DNA of 64,000 nt from Cyanobacteria bacterium SIG30 (lineage in GTDB: Bacteria; Cyanobacteriota; Vampirovibrionia; Gastranaerophilales; Gastranaerophilaceae). Position numbers and translations under genes: made by a program. The stretch's first letter is position 1, and every line of letters starts with the position of its first letter. Below the pieces are notes generated by a model that was not told where the DNA came from, searched no databases, and was given only the letters and a program-made list of their open reading frames with translations. The stretch lies in assembly GCA_015152475.1 (NCBI GenBank), contig SUTW01000004.1:90503-154502 (forward strand), in the 5' to 3' direction. This document shows, one piece after another, positions 1-7,613 of this stretch.

Positions 1-890
1 TGATGACTACTTATAAGATATTCATTTCTTGTATGCAATCGTTCTAAATATTTTAACGCTGGAAGTTTCGCGAATTTCCCATTACTTCCTCTGTTGCAAT
101 CTTGGCATGTTAAAACTAAATTCCAAACTCCGTCAAAATTAATATCAGGTCTTTGTGCTTGTAATGTATGAGGGAAGAAATGATCAATATCACACAAATT
201 ATCTGAATCGCAATCTATAGTAATATTATCAAAACAGTAGAAACAAAAACCTTTTTGATAACCATTTAAAGCATCTCTAACTGATGTTATATTTTTTCTT
301 CTGAAAGATGTATCTATATACAAGGAATTATCATCATCACTATAATTTACTTTCAAAAGATTTGTTGAAATTCCAAGTTCCCACGCAGTTTCAACTAATT
401 TCCACCTTGCTTCTGTTTCATTTCGTAAATCATTAAAATATTGCATCTCTTTTAATTTGAATGAATTATCTGTTAATATAATTCGTTTATTTCGTTTATC
501 ATATTCATAAAAAGGTTTTGGTATAATTCCGCCATTTACAATAGGAAATTTATCAAGAACATAATTAAAAGCATTTTTTTCGGTAATGTCTAAAAGTTGT
601 TCTTTTGCAATAATATTTTCATTATAATTTTTGCAAGCCTCTAAAAATGTACTTGAATTATTTGTTGTTTGTCTTGGTGCAACTTTTAAATGTTCACAAA
701 TGTATTTTGCAAAAATAGGCGACAAATCCTTTAGTGATATGGCATTTTGTTCTTTTTCTATAAGTTCTAATAAAGCCATTCCTAAAGCAAATTTATATGA
801 TGCCGTATTACTGCCGAATAATATAATACTTCGCCAATATGCATCTTCTGTTGGTCTAAATTCTTTGAAAATTTCTATTTTTTTAGACAA
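1..890 (-). CDS. HNH endonuclease, partial (runs off left edge)
   Basis: One minus-strand frame is open from position 890 to the window edge (at least 296 codons, no stop), so the C-terminus is missing. The start is a TTG preceded by AAAGGGGAT; an in-frame TAA lies just upstream and no ATG is available. Residues from about 215 form an HNH nuclease core: CFYC, then DIDHFFP (the D/H pair of the first HNH strand), then NLVLTCQDCNRGS with the second Cys pair, giving a four-Cys zinc-binding HNH fold. The N-terminal 200 residues are helical and unrecognised. HNH proteins of this shape are common in mobile and defence loci; the nearby tRNA-Glu gene fits an accessory locus, but no integrase or att site is visible. 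Nuclease assignment is firm, biological role unknown. Confidence 0.8.
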   Translation of the reverse strand, partial: MSKKIEIFKEFRPTEDAYWRSIILFGSNTASYKFALGMALLELIEKEQNAISLKDLSPIFAKYICEHLKVAPRQTTNNSSTFLEACKNYNENIIAKEQLLDITEKNAFNYVLDKFPIVNGGIIPKPFYEYDKRNKRIILTDNSFKLKEMQYFNDLRNETEARWKLVETAWELGISTNLLKVNYSDDDNSLYIDTSFRRKNITSVRDALNGYQKGFCFYCFDNITIDCDSDNLCDIDHFFPHTLQAQRPDINFDGVWNLVLTCQDCNRGSNGKFAKLPALKYLERLHTRNEYLISSH

Positions 891-1040
891 AATAATCCCC
901 TTTTAATTTATATTATCATGAAAAATGAGGTAATTCATTCGGACATGGGTAAAACCTTGTCAAATCGACACATACAGGTTTATTACTTCAAAATGGGTAT
1001 GGGCAAAAATTCGTTTCATTCGAACGCTTCATAGGCAATA

Positions 1041-1059
1041 AAAAAGAGGCTTTCGCCTC
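1041..1059 (-). terminator. Rho-independent terminator after tRNA-Glu
   Basis: On the minus strand GAGGC-GAAA-GCCTC forms a 5-bp stem with a GAAA tetraloop, followed by a run of T. It lies 12 nt past the tRNA 3' end and would end transcription of the tRNA and of the gene upstream of it. Confidence 0.8.
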
Positions 1060-1071
1060 AAATTTTATAAA

Positions 1072-1147
1072 TGGTACTCCCAGGGGAATTCGAATCCCCG
1101 TCTACACCGTGAAAGGGTGTTGTCCTAGGCCTCTAGACGATGGGAGC
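1072..1147 (-). tRNA. tRNA-Glu (UUC)
   Basis: The minus strand folds as a full cloverleaf. Acceptor GCTCCCA pairs with TGGGAGT (one G-T wobble), the anticodon loop is CTTTCAC with anticodon TTC, and the T-loop is TTCGAAT. The CCA end is encoded in the gene. The D-arm and variable region match bacterial tRNA-Glu. It follows the 236-codon gene on the same strand by 12 nt and may be co-transcribed with it. Confidence 0.95.
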
Positions 1148-1159
1148 ATATTTATTATG

Positions 1160-1870
1160 CTACTTTTTGTCACTGTAAACAAAAAGCCCTATAATGTCAT
1201 TTAGTTTAGCTAATTGTTTTTGGTAGCTTGCACTTTGTTTTTCAAGGTTTTTGATGTTGCTTTTATATTCTTGAATTGTAAAAGTGCAATCTTTAATTGA
1301 GCTATTTAAGCATTCACGTACTTTTTGTGCATCTTGTAGAACGCTTTTCATTGGTATTCCTAATGCTTCAATTGTTTGTCTGATAATTAAAGCTCCAGTT
1401 GTTTTTGGAACACCCGCAGGAAGTTGTCCGATAAGTCTTTTTAACACGTTTATGTTATTTGGCATTTCGAATTCTTCTGCGTCATCAACATCTTGTTCGT
1501 TTTCTAAAGAAAGAGTCATTTCTGGTTCAGGGTTGATTTCGTTTGCGTTTATTTTTAATACGAAATCATTGCCAGAAGGCATACTTGGTATATCAAAATC
1601 AATATTGTTTGCTGTTGATGTTTCAACAAAACTTTCTTGCTTTTGACGGCCTTTCTTTGGAGCTGATTTAATTTGAGCTCTTACAGGTAATGGCTTTTCT
1701 TTATTGATGTCAATTTTCGGAATTGATTCTTCTTCACTGTCTAATTTGATAAGGTCGCCCATATCTTCCATTGATAGAGAATCATAAGACATTAAATCGG
1801 CTTCTTGGCTTTTAAGAGCTTCTGCAATTTTTTTACCCATATTCTTTGGTATATCGTTGCTATTTGCCAA
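1160..1870 (-). CDS. hypothetical protein, coiled-coil C-terminus (236 aa)
   Basis: I do not recognise this family. The start is a TTG with GGAG 8 nt upstream, which decides it over any downstream ATG. The first 130 residues are acidic, low-complexity and probably disordered. Residues 135-180 are a compact helical segment (LIGQLPAGVPKTTGAL), and residues 185-230 form a likely coiled coil ending in LNDIIGLFVYSDKK. There is no signal peptide or membrane segment, so it is probably cytoplasmic. It stops 12 nt before tRNA-Glu. The layout (disordered linker plus coiled coil) could suit an adaptor or polar protein, but that is speculation. Confidence 0.7.
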   Translation of the reverse strand: MANSNDIPKNMGKKIAEALKSQEADLMSYDSLSMEDMGDLIKLDSEEESIPKIDINKEKPLPVRAQIKSAPKKGRQKQESFVETSTANNIDFDIPSMPSGNDFVLKINANEINPEPEMTLSLENEQDVDDAEEFEMPNNINVLKRLIGQLPAGVPKTTGALIIRQTIEALGIPMKSVLQDAQKVRECLNSSIKDCTFTIQEYKSNIKNLEKQSASYQKQLAKLNDIIGLFVYSDKK

Positions 1871-1948
1871 CTAAGTTGCTCCTTTTCTGTCTATACAAGT
1901 TATTATAGAATAAACAAAATTTATTACAAGTATTTTTTTATTTTTATT

Positions 1949-2833
1949 TTAGTTACAACGAACTTTGTATTCAATTTGCGCGTAACCATCGCCACCAGTG
2001 CCGCCATAACCTGCAGTTTTAGTGATGCCATTAACGCCGCCACCTGCACCACCAAATCCTGCAACAAAACCAACTGGGCTTGCATTATTTTTTTCGTAAT
2101 CACTGCCATATGCGCCATGCGTGAAGCAATTTGAATACAAACAAACGCCACCACCAACAGATGCAAAATTTCCTGTGTGATTTGTTCCACCTGCACCACC
2201 TGCCCCATTGTTACCCTGTGCCCCATCATATCCATTTTCTGCTACATTTTCTGCTCCTTCGCTTTCGCCTGAATTAGATGTTGTTATTCCACCCATACCA
2301 CCTTCGCCATGTGCTTGATCTGCGTTACTTTTTACACCTGCCATTCCGCCTTGTGCTGTTACAATTGTGTCAAAACTTGTGCCAAAACTAGTATCGCCAC
2401 CATTACCATTTGTTACTGTTGTATCTTTTCCGCCACCTTTTCCAACAATAACTTCATATGGGCTGCCTGCAGTTAATGCTACTGATTGTTTGATGAAGCC
2501 TCCTGCTCCACCACCACCACCTGTTGCCCAACCTGTTATTGTTTGTTTGCCATCTATTTCTCCTAGCGTTACAAAACCATCTCCGCCTTTTCCGCCTGCG
2601 CCAACAAGTGTTATTGTGGCTTCGCCAATGATTTCTTCTGGAGCAGTGAAGTTAAACTTTCCTGCAACAGGAAAGATCGATAGCATTTTTTTAACTCCAC
2701 CGATGCAGTTTGGATCAGAACTTTTTTTAGCTTTTTTTGTCATTATTGGTGCAAATGCAGTTAACATAATTGAAACAAGCAAGAACACTATAAGCATTTC
2801 AGCTAAACTAAATCCATTTTTATAAAATTTCAT
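1949..2833 (-). CDS. pilin-like protein with glycine-rich domain (294 aa)
   Basis: The N-terminus is a type IV prepilin signal: short basic leader, then G-FSLAEMLIVFLLVSIML with Glu at +5, the usual PilD cleavage and methylation site. After the hydrophobic helix comes SDPNCIGG, then about 200 residues very rich in Gly (runs such as GAGGKGGDG and GGGGGAGGF), with Cys pairs near the C-terminus (VCLYSNCF). Such glycine-rich domains form beta-structured, surface-exposed repeats. It is likely assembled as a minor pilin or pseudopilin on the cell surface. The start has AAGGAG 6 nt upstream and a good promoter (2860-2888). It stands alone, away from the pilin trio at 27658-30129. Confidence 0.75.
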   Translation of the reverse strand: MKFYKNGFSLAEMLIVFLLVSIMLTAFAPIMTKKAKKSSDPNCIGGVKKMLSIFPVAGKFNFTAPEEIIGEATITLVGAGGKGGDGFVTLGEIDGKQTITGWATGGGGGAGGFIKQSVALTAGSPYEVIVGKGGGKDTTVTNGNGGDTSFGTSFDTIVTAQGGMAGVKSNADQAHGEGGMGGITTSNSGESEGAENVAENGYDGAQGNNGAGGAGGTNHTGNFASVGGGVCLYSNCFTHGAYGSDYEKNNASPVGFVAGFGGAGGGVNGITKTAGYGGTGGDGYAQIEYKVRCN

Positions 2834-2859
2834 CTTTTGCTCCTTAAAATACCTCTTTT

Positions 2860-2888
2860 ATTATAACAAATTTTTCTGAGGTGTGCAA
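2860..2888 (-). promoter_or_regulatory. sigma70-type promoter for the glycine-rich pilin-like gene
   Basis: On the minus strand TTGCAC is followed after exactly 17 nt by TATAAT, giving a 5' leader of about 20 nt that contains the GGAG ribosome site. Confidence 0.7.
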
Positions 2889-2951
2889 CATTAAATGTCT
2901 TTTGTTTTTTTAAATTTAGGTGTATAATAAGATATATTAAAGAGTTTTAGC

Positions 2952-4076
2952 ATGCCAAGAAAAATTTTAATAAACGAATTAAGTGAATATGTTTTTAATT
3001 TTAAGGATAATACAAGCACTTTGTCTAAGGATAAAGTTGTTTTAAATATGCTTCTTTCCTGGTTGAAGGAAAATTTAAACAAAAAAATTTTTCATGGTGA
3101 CATTATGCCACCTAAGGCCGAAATCGCAAAATTATTTTCAGTTAGTGTTGGTACTGTTCAAACTGCAATTAGACAAGCCGAGGATATGGGTTATTTTGAA
3201 TCAAAGCAGTGTGTTGGAACAATGGTGAGAGACAAAAATAACCAAACAGCACCAATTAAAAAAATGTCGTCAAAAACTGAAGTTGCAAAATTAAGAATTA
3301 AAAAAATAATTGCAAAATCTGAAATAAAGGCCGTTTTAGACGGTGTAAAATATTTAAGTGAAAAAATTGGCACTTCAAAAAATACAACAAGATATGCTCT
3401 TGAAGCTTTGGTTAGAGAAGGATATCTTACAAGAAAAATCTCAAGAAAAAATGATGTTTTGTATATTGTTTTAAAAAATGATTTTAAAGAAGAAGAACTT
3501 CAAAATGTTACACACAGAACTTTATATCAAAAATTAGTTGCTGACATAAAAAAATATATTACACTTAATTTCGAAGTCGGACAAAAAATTATTAAAAATG
3601 AAGAATTTGCTAAAATTTTCAATGTAAGTATAAGAACAATCAATGACGCAATGAAAATTTTAAACAAAGAGGGAATTGTTTTATCAAGGCGTGGTCAATA
3701 TGGCACAATATACATATCTGAACCAAGTATTGCCCAATTAAAAAAAGATAAAACAGACAAGAATATGTTTATGACAACATCGCGTTCAGTTAAACAAGAC
3801 AATGTTCTTTATAATTGGCAAAAAGCATTAAGCGAATTAAAAAAATATATATCTAAAAATTTTGAGGCAGGCGATAAATTGCCATCAATGATTAAACTTG
3901 CTGAAATTTTAAATTTTAGTACAAATACAGTAAGAAAAGCTGTTGAAGTGCTTGCGGGAGAAGGGGTTTTGTATACTCTGCGTGGAAAATATGGCGGAAC
4001 TTTTGTAAATGATATGCCGGAAGATGACAAAGAATCTTATTCTTGGCTTGCGCTTAACCCTGATTATTTTTCTTAA
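2952..4076 (+). CDS. tandem GntR-type winged-helix protein (374 aa)
   Basis: The protein appears to be built only of winged helix-turn-helix units resembling the DNA-binding domain of GntR regulators. I see four: residues about 30-94, 112-175, 190-256 and 288-353. Each has the pattern basic helix, helix-turn-helix (e.g. IAKLFSVSVGTVQTAIRQ; LAEILNFSTNTVRKAVEV), then a wing with RxxYGT or RGKYGGTFV. Units 1, 3 and 4 are clear; unit 2 is more diverged. No ligand-binding domain (FCD, UTRA, aminotransferase) follows. A usual GntR protein has one such unit plus an effector domain. It is probably a DNA-binding regulator recognising an extended or repeated site. The ribosome site is weak; TATAAT lies at 2923-2928. 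Confidence 0.75.
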   Translation: MPRKILINELSEYVFNFKDNTSTLSKDKVVLNMLLSWLKENLNKKIFHGDIMPPKAEIAKLFSVSVGTVQTAIRQAEDMGYFESKQCVGTMVRDKNNQTAPIKKMSSKTEVAKLRIKKIIAKSEIKAVLDGVKYLSEKIGTSKNTTRYALEALVREGYLTRKISRKNDVLYIVLKNDFKEEELQNVTHRTLYQKLVADIKKYITLNFEVGQKIIKNEEFAKIFNVSIRTINDAMKILNKEGIVLSRRGQYGTIYISEPSIAQLKKDKTDKNMFMTTSRSVKQDNVLYNWQKALSELKKYISKNFEAGDKLPSMIKLAEILNFSTNTVRKAVEVLAGEGVLYTLRGKYGGTFVNDMPEDDKESYSWLALNPDYFS

Positions 4077-4149
4077 AATACATCGAAAGAATGATTTTGT
4101 TAAATTCTAACTATGATAGGCTCTTTATGTAGTATAGAAAGAGGTTAAT

Positions 4150-4596
4150 ATGCAAAAAATTTCCCCCCTAAAAACAAGCCTAGAGGCTTTTAAGAGATTT
4201 AAAGTAGATAGAGCTAAAAATATAGATTTAAAAAATAATTCAGTTGCAACAAATCCTTTTGGAATTACTTTCAAAGGAACTGTTTTACAAATGGATGTTT
4301 TTGAATCAGCAAGCGCAAAAGCACCTAATAAAATTATCGAAAGAATGCAAGAAGCTGGAAAATTAGCGGCGAGTGCTTGGACAGGAACAATTAATCGTAT
4401 TTCTTCTGTTAAGGAAAATGTTATAGCATTTGCAGGAAGAATTAAAAATAATACAAAAGATTTTATCCATATGTTGAATACAACAAATGTTGAATTTGAC
4501 TTTATGAAATATAATGTTTCAAATCTAACAAGACGCCCTGTTAGTGAGCTTGGCAGTATGCTAGAACATCAGATTAGTTTGGTAAAAGAGGTTTAG
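4150..4596 (+). CDS. hypothetical protein with lineage N-terminal motif (148 aa)
   Basis: Unrecognised. It starts after an AGAGG ribosome site. The N-terminus (MQKISPLK, then NPFGITFKG at residues 36-44) resembles the leader-like segment of three other proteins in this window. The rest is helical and basic (residues 60-110 rich in Ala, Lys, Ile) with no membrane helix. It is followed after 3 nt by a HEAT-like gene, so the two probably form an operon and may act together. Confidence 0.7.
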   Translation: MQKISPLKTSLEAFKRFKVDRAKNIDLKNNSVATNPFGITFKGTVLQMDVFESASAKAPNKIIERMQEAGKLAASAWTGTINRISSVKENVIAFAGRIKNNTKDFIHMLNTTNVEFDFMKYNVSNLTRRPVSELGSMLEHQISLVKEV

Positions 4597-4599
4597 AAT

Positions 4600-4956
4600 A
4601 TGAAAAAAATTGCAAATATTATTGAAGCACTTTCAAGACATGAAGATAATGAAGCAGTTAAAATTTTAGAAACTGTTGGTACAAATTGCCACATTGATGA
4701 TGTTAGAGAACTTGCAGTTAAAGCACTTGTTAAAAGAAACAGTGAAGAATCACTTGGCGTTGTTATTGAAAACAAAGGCAAAGGGGTTAATGATTTAAGT
4801 GCAAGAGTTGCTATGACAACAATAAACGAACTTCTTGCTCTTAAAGAAAAAGAAACTGCTATTAAGGTTTTAGACAGAACAATTGAAAACCATGAAGAAC
4901 AAGATGTTAAAGATACAGCTCGTTCAATCAGAGCTTTAATGTCTTTCAGCTTGTAG
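4600..4956 (+). CDS. small HEAT-like repeat protein (118 aa)
   Basis: All-helical protein with short paired helices of HEAT/PBS-lyase type: residues 20-50 (EAVKILETVG, VRELAVKALVKR) and 55-110 (ARVAMTTINELLAL, DVKDTARSIRALM). HEAT-like repeats are protein-binding scaffolds. No signal peptide. It begins 3 nt after the stop of the preceding gene and is probably translationally coupled to it, so that protein is the most likely partner. The specific role is unknown. Confidence 0.65.
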   Translation: MKKIANIIEALSRHEDNEAVKILETVGTNCHIDDVRELAVKALVKRNSEESLGVVIENKGKGVNDLSARVAMTTINELLALKEKETAIKVLDRTIENHEEQDVKDTARSIRALMSFSL

Positions 4957-4976
4957 ATAATGAATTAAATTATAAA

Positions 4977-5474
4977 TTAAAATGTGTGAGGATTTTCGAT
5001 ATTCTCGCACATTTTTTTGCGTCTTGAACTCATTTTTCTGATTATAACACTTCTTTCAAAATATCTAATTGCAATTAAAATAACAAGAGTTAAGACCGTT
5101 ACAAGCCCCGCTAAGTAGTACATACCGCAACCACATGTCATGCCAATTGCAGCAGATATCCATAAAGTTGCAGCCGTTGTGATGCCTGAAACTGTTGTGC
5201 CATGTCGCATAACTGTTCCTGCGCCAATAAAACCGATACCAGTGATTATTTGAGCCGCGATTCTTGCAGGGTCGTTTACGCCATTTAAGCCATCTGAAAT
5301 CGCGTAATTAAAACCATATATTGACAAAAGAGTAAAAACACAAGCGCCGGCCGAAACTAAAATATGCGTTCTAAGACCTGCGAATTTTCCAGTTACTTCT
5401 CTTTCAAGTCCGAGCATAAAACCAAAACCAATTGAAGTCAGTATTCTTATTGTCAAATTTAAATCAAATTCCAT
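4977..5474 (-). CDS. MgtC/SapB family membrane protein (165 aa)
   Basis: Matches the hydrophobic N-terminal domain of MgtC: RILTSIGFGFMLGLERE, then GLRTHILVSAGACVFTLLS, GIGFIGAGTVMRHG and GITTAATLWISAAIGMTCG. These segments, including the Arg-Thr-His loop, are the hallmark of the family. Four to five membrane helices are present; the soluble ACT-like C-terminal domain of Salmonella MgtC is absent, as in many short members. MgtC proteins are linked to magnesium limitation and control of membrane energetics. The start has GGAAG upstream, 17 nt past the permease gene, so it may be the last gene of that transcript. Confidence 0.85.
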   Translation of the reverse strand: MEFDLNLTIRILTSIGFGFMLGLEREVTGKFAGLRTHILVSAGACVFTLLSIYGFNYAISDGLNGVNDPARIAAQIITGIGFIGAGTVMRHGTTVSGITTAATLWISAAIGMTCGCGMYYLAGLVTVLTLVILIAIRYFERSVIIRKMSSRRKKMCENIENPHTF

Positions 5475-5490
5475 TTTTCTTCCTTTTATT

Positions 5491-6555
5491 CTATATTTTT
5501 AATTTGCTTTTAGGATCTAATATGTCTCTTATGGTATCACCTATTAAATTAAAAGACAAAACTGCAACAAAAATTAAAAATCCAGGAGTTAAAAGCCATG
5601 GGCGGTACAAAATATTGGCGAATTCTTGTGCTTCTTTTAGCATATTTCCCCAGCTTGCATCAGGTTGTTGTATTCCAAGACCAATAAAACTTAAACCAGA
5701 TTCAGCTAGGATATAACTGGGCACACTTAGAGTTATTGCAATAATTACATAACTTGAAGTTTGTGGGAGAATATGTTTTAAAATGATTCTTAATTTACTT
5801 GCTCCTATTGCTTGTGCTGATGTCACATAATCTTGTGATTTTATCGATAAAACCATTCCTCTTACAACTCTTGCAAAGCCTGCCCAGCCTATAAAAGAAA
5901 GAATTATTGTAATTAGCATAAATCTTTGTCCGGAGGTCATACCAGATGGCAAAATTGCAGCTAAAATAATTAAAAGATAAAAACTTGGCACACTCATAAT
6001 CGCTTCTGCTATTCTCATCATAATGATATCGGTTTTGCCACCTAGGTAACCTGAAATTCCGCCATACAGAAGTCCTATAGGGAATGATATAAAAAGCGCC
6101 AAAAAGCCTATAGTTAATGAAATTTGCCCACCGTATAATAATCTTGAAAAATTATCCCTGCCATTTATGTCGCATCCAAGCAAAAATAAATTTCCGCCTT
6201 CTTCAACACCTAAAAGATGATGATGTAATTTTAAGCCTAAAAATTTATATTCAAAACCTTCCGTAAAAAATTTCAGATAATATTTTTTACTTCTATCTTG
6301 TTTAAATGTTGTTTCAAGTGTGTTTGGATTAAATTCTCTTATTTGGTTATATGTATATGGTTTTGAAAATTTGCCATCTGGCGTAATCCAATAAATATTA
6401 GATGGTGGTGCATAAGACATTTTTCTTGAAGCAAAATCTTTGTCATATATAGCAATAAAATTAGCAAGAAAAATTGCCGTGTATAAGCCTATTAATACAA
6501 TTAAGGCTATAAGACTTATTTTATCTTTTAACAGTTCCCTGAATGTTTCTTTCAT
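5491..6555 (-). CDS. peptide/nickel-type ABC transporter permease, OppC/DppC family (354 aa)
   Basis: Six-helix inner-membrane permease of the OppC/DppC type. An N-terminal helix at about 15-35 precedes a long extracytoplasmic segment (residues 37-130), then the core with the EAA loop (QAIGASKLRIILKHILPQ) that docks on the ATPase, and ESGLSFIGLGIQQPDASWGNML, typical of OppC. It imports peptides or similar solutes together with OppB-like, ATPase and binding-protein subunits. Its start overlaps the stop of the upstream permease gene by one base (TAATG), so the pair is translationally coupled. No OppD, OppF or OppA gene lies in the window. Confidence 0.9.
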   Translation of the reverse strand: MKETFRELLKDKISLIALIVLIGLYTAIFLANFIAIYDKDFASRKMSYAPPSNIYWITPDGKFSKPYTYNQIREFNPNTLETTFKQDRSKKYYLKFFTEGFEYKFLGLKLHHHLLGVEEGGNLFLLGCDINGRDNFSRLLYGGQISLTIGFLALFISFPIGLLYGGISGYLGGKTDIIMMRIAEAIMSVPSFYLLIILAAILPSGMTSGQRFMLITIILSFIGWAGFARVVRGMVLSIKSQDYVTSAQAIGASKLRIILKHILPQTSSYVIIAITLSVPSYILAESGLSFIGLGIQQPDASWGNMLKEAQEFANILYRPWLLTPGFLIFVAVLSFNLIGDTIRDILDPKSKLKI

Positions 6556-7520
6556 TATATCCTCACCCTTGGATCTGTAATTTTAAGCATAATATCTGAT
6601 AATAAGTTTCCAAGAACCAGCATTGTTGAACCAATCATAAGGCTTGCCATAACAAGGTTTATATCAGATTTCATAACGGCTTCTAAAATTAATCTTCCAA
6701 GTCCCGGATATTGAAAAACATATTCCGTAAGCGCTGCACCTGATAATAATCCTGCAAATTCAAATCCTAAAAGAGTTATAAGTGGATTTATTGCATTTCT
6801 TAGAGCATGTTTAAAAATGACTTTGAAGGGCGACAGTCCTTTTGTTTTTGCGAATTTTACATAATCTGAATCTAAAACATCAAGCAAATTCGCTCTCATT
6901 TGACGGGATAAACTTGCCAAAGAAATTGTTGCAAGCACAATTGTTGGAAGTATTAAATGATGCATAATATCTAATATTTTTTCAAAAATTGTCATATTTT
7001 GAAAATCAAAAGAAGTAAGTCCGCCTATCGGGAATAGTCCTGTTTTTTGTGCAAATATTAATAATAATATAGCAAAGAAAAAGGAGGGAATTGCCATACC
7101 TATGCTCGACAATATCGTTAAAATTCTATCAAATGCTTTTCTGTAATTTAATGCTGCAATAATACCGATTGGGATTCCAATTGCCCATGTCCAAAAAATT
7201 ACATTCAGAGATAATAAAAGAGTGTTCAATGTTCTTTCTTTTATTTTATCTATTACTCTTTCACCTGTTGAACATGTACCTAAATCACCCTGGATAAAAC
7301 TTTTTGCCCATAAAAAATATTGAACATAAATGGGTTTGTCTAGCCCTAACCTTTTTTGTTCGTATTCTAATGTTTGTTTTGAAATTGACGGGTTTAATCT
7401 AAGTTCTGCCAAGGGGTCAACGGGTGACATTCTGATTAGAAAAAAGCTTATTAAAGATACTATAAAAAGTATCGGAATTGCTTGTATTATTCTTTTAAAA
7501 ATAAATTTCGATAATGGCAT
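6555..7520 (-). CDS. peptide/nickel-type ABC transporter permease, OppB/DppB family (321 aa)
   Basis: OppB-type permease: N-terminal FIFKRIIQAIPILFIVSLISFFLIRMSPVDP, then LGLDKPIYVQYFLW, the EAA loop (TKGLSPFKVIFKHALRNAINPLI) and the C-terminal EYVFQYPGLGRLILEAV. It forms the heterodimeric membrane channel with the next gene. No good Shine-Dalgarno is seen; a TATAAA sits about 12 nt before the ATG, suggesting a very short leader. The ATPase and binding-protein genes must be encoded elsewhere. Confidence 0.9.
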   Translation of the reverse strand: MPLSKFIFKRIIQAIPILFIVSLISFFLIRMSPVDPLAELRLNPSISKQTLEYEQKRLGLDKPIYVQYFLWAKSFIQGDLGTCSTGERVIDKIKERTLNTLLLSLNVIFWTWAIGIPIGIIAALNYRKAFDRILTILSSIGMAIPSFFFAILLLIFAQKTGLFPIGGLTSFDFQNMTIFEKILDIMHHLILPTIVLATISLASLSRQMRANLLDVLDSDYVKFAKTKGLSPFKVIFKHALRNAINPLITLLGFEFAGLLSGAALTEYVFQYPGLGRLILEAVMKSDINLVMASLMIGSTMLVLGNLLSDIMLKITDPRVRI

Positions 7521-7613
7521 AATTTCTTAAATTTTATACTAAAACTCAAACAAAATAAAGTAGCCTTCAAGATAATTTTATAAAAATATCAAAAGATGTT
7601 AGTTTACTAAAAA

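Noticed and set aside
631..906. Plus-strand open frame at the left edge
   Set aside because: It is antisense to the HNH nuclease frame, which has clear family motifs.
2367..2825. Proline-rich open frame opposite the glycine-rich pilin-like gene
   Set aside because: Glycine codons read as proline codons on the other strand; no start signal and no family.
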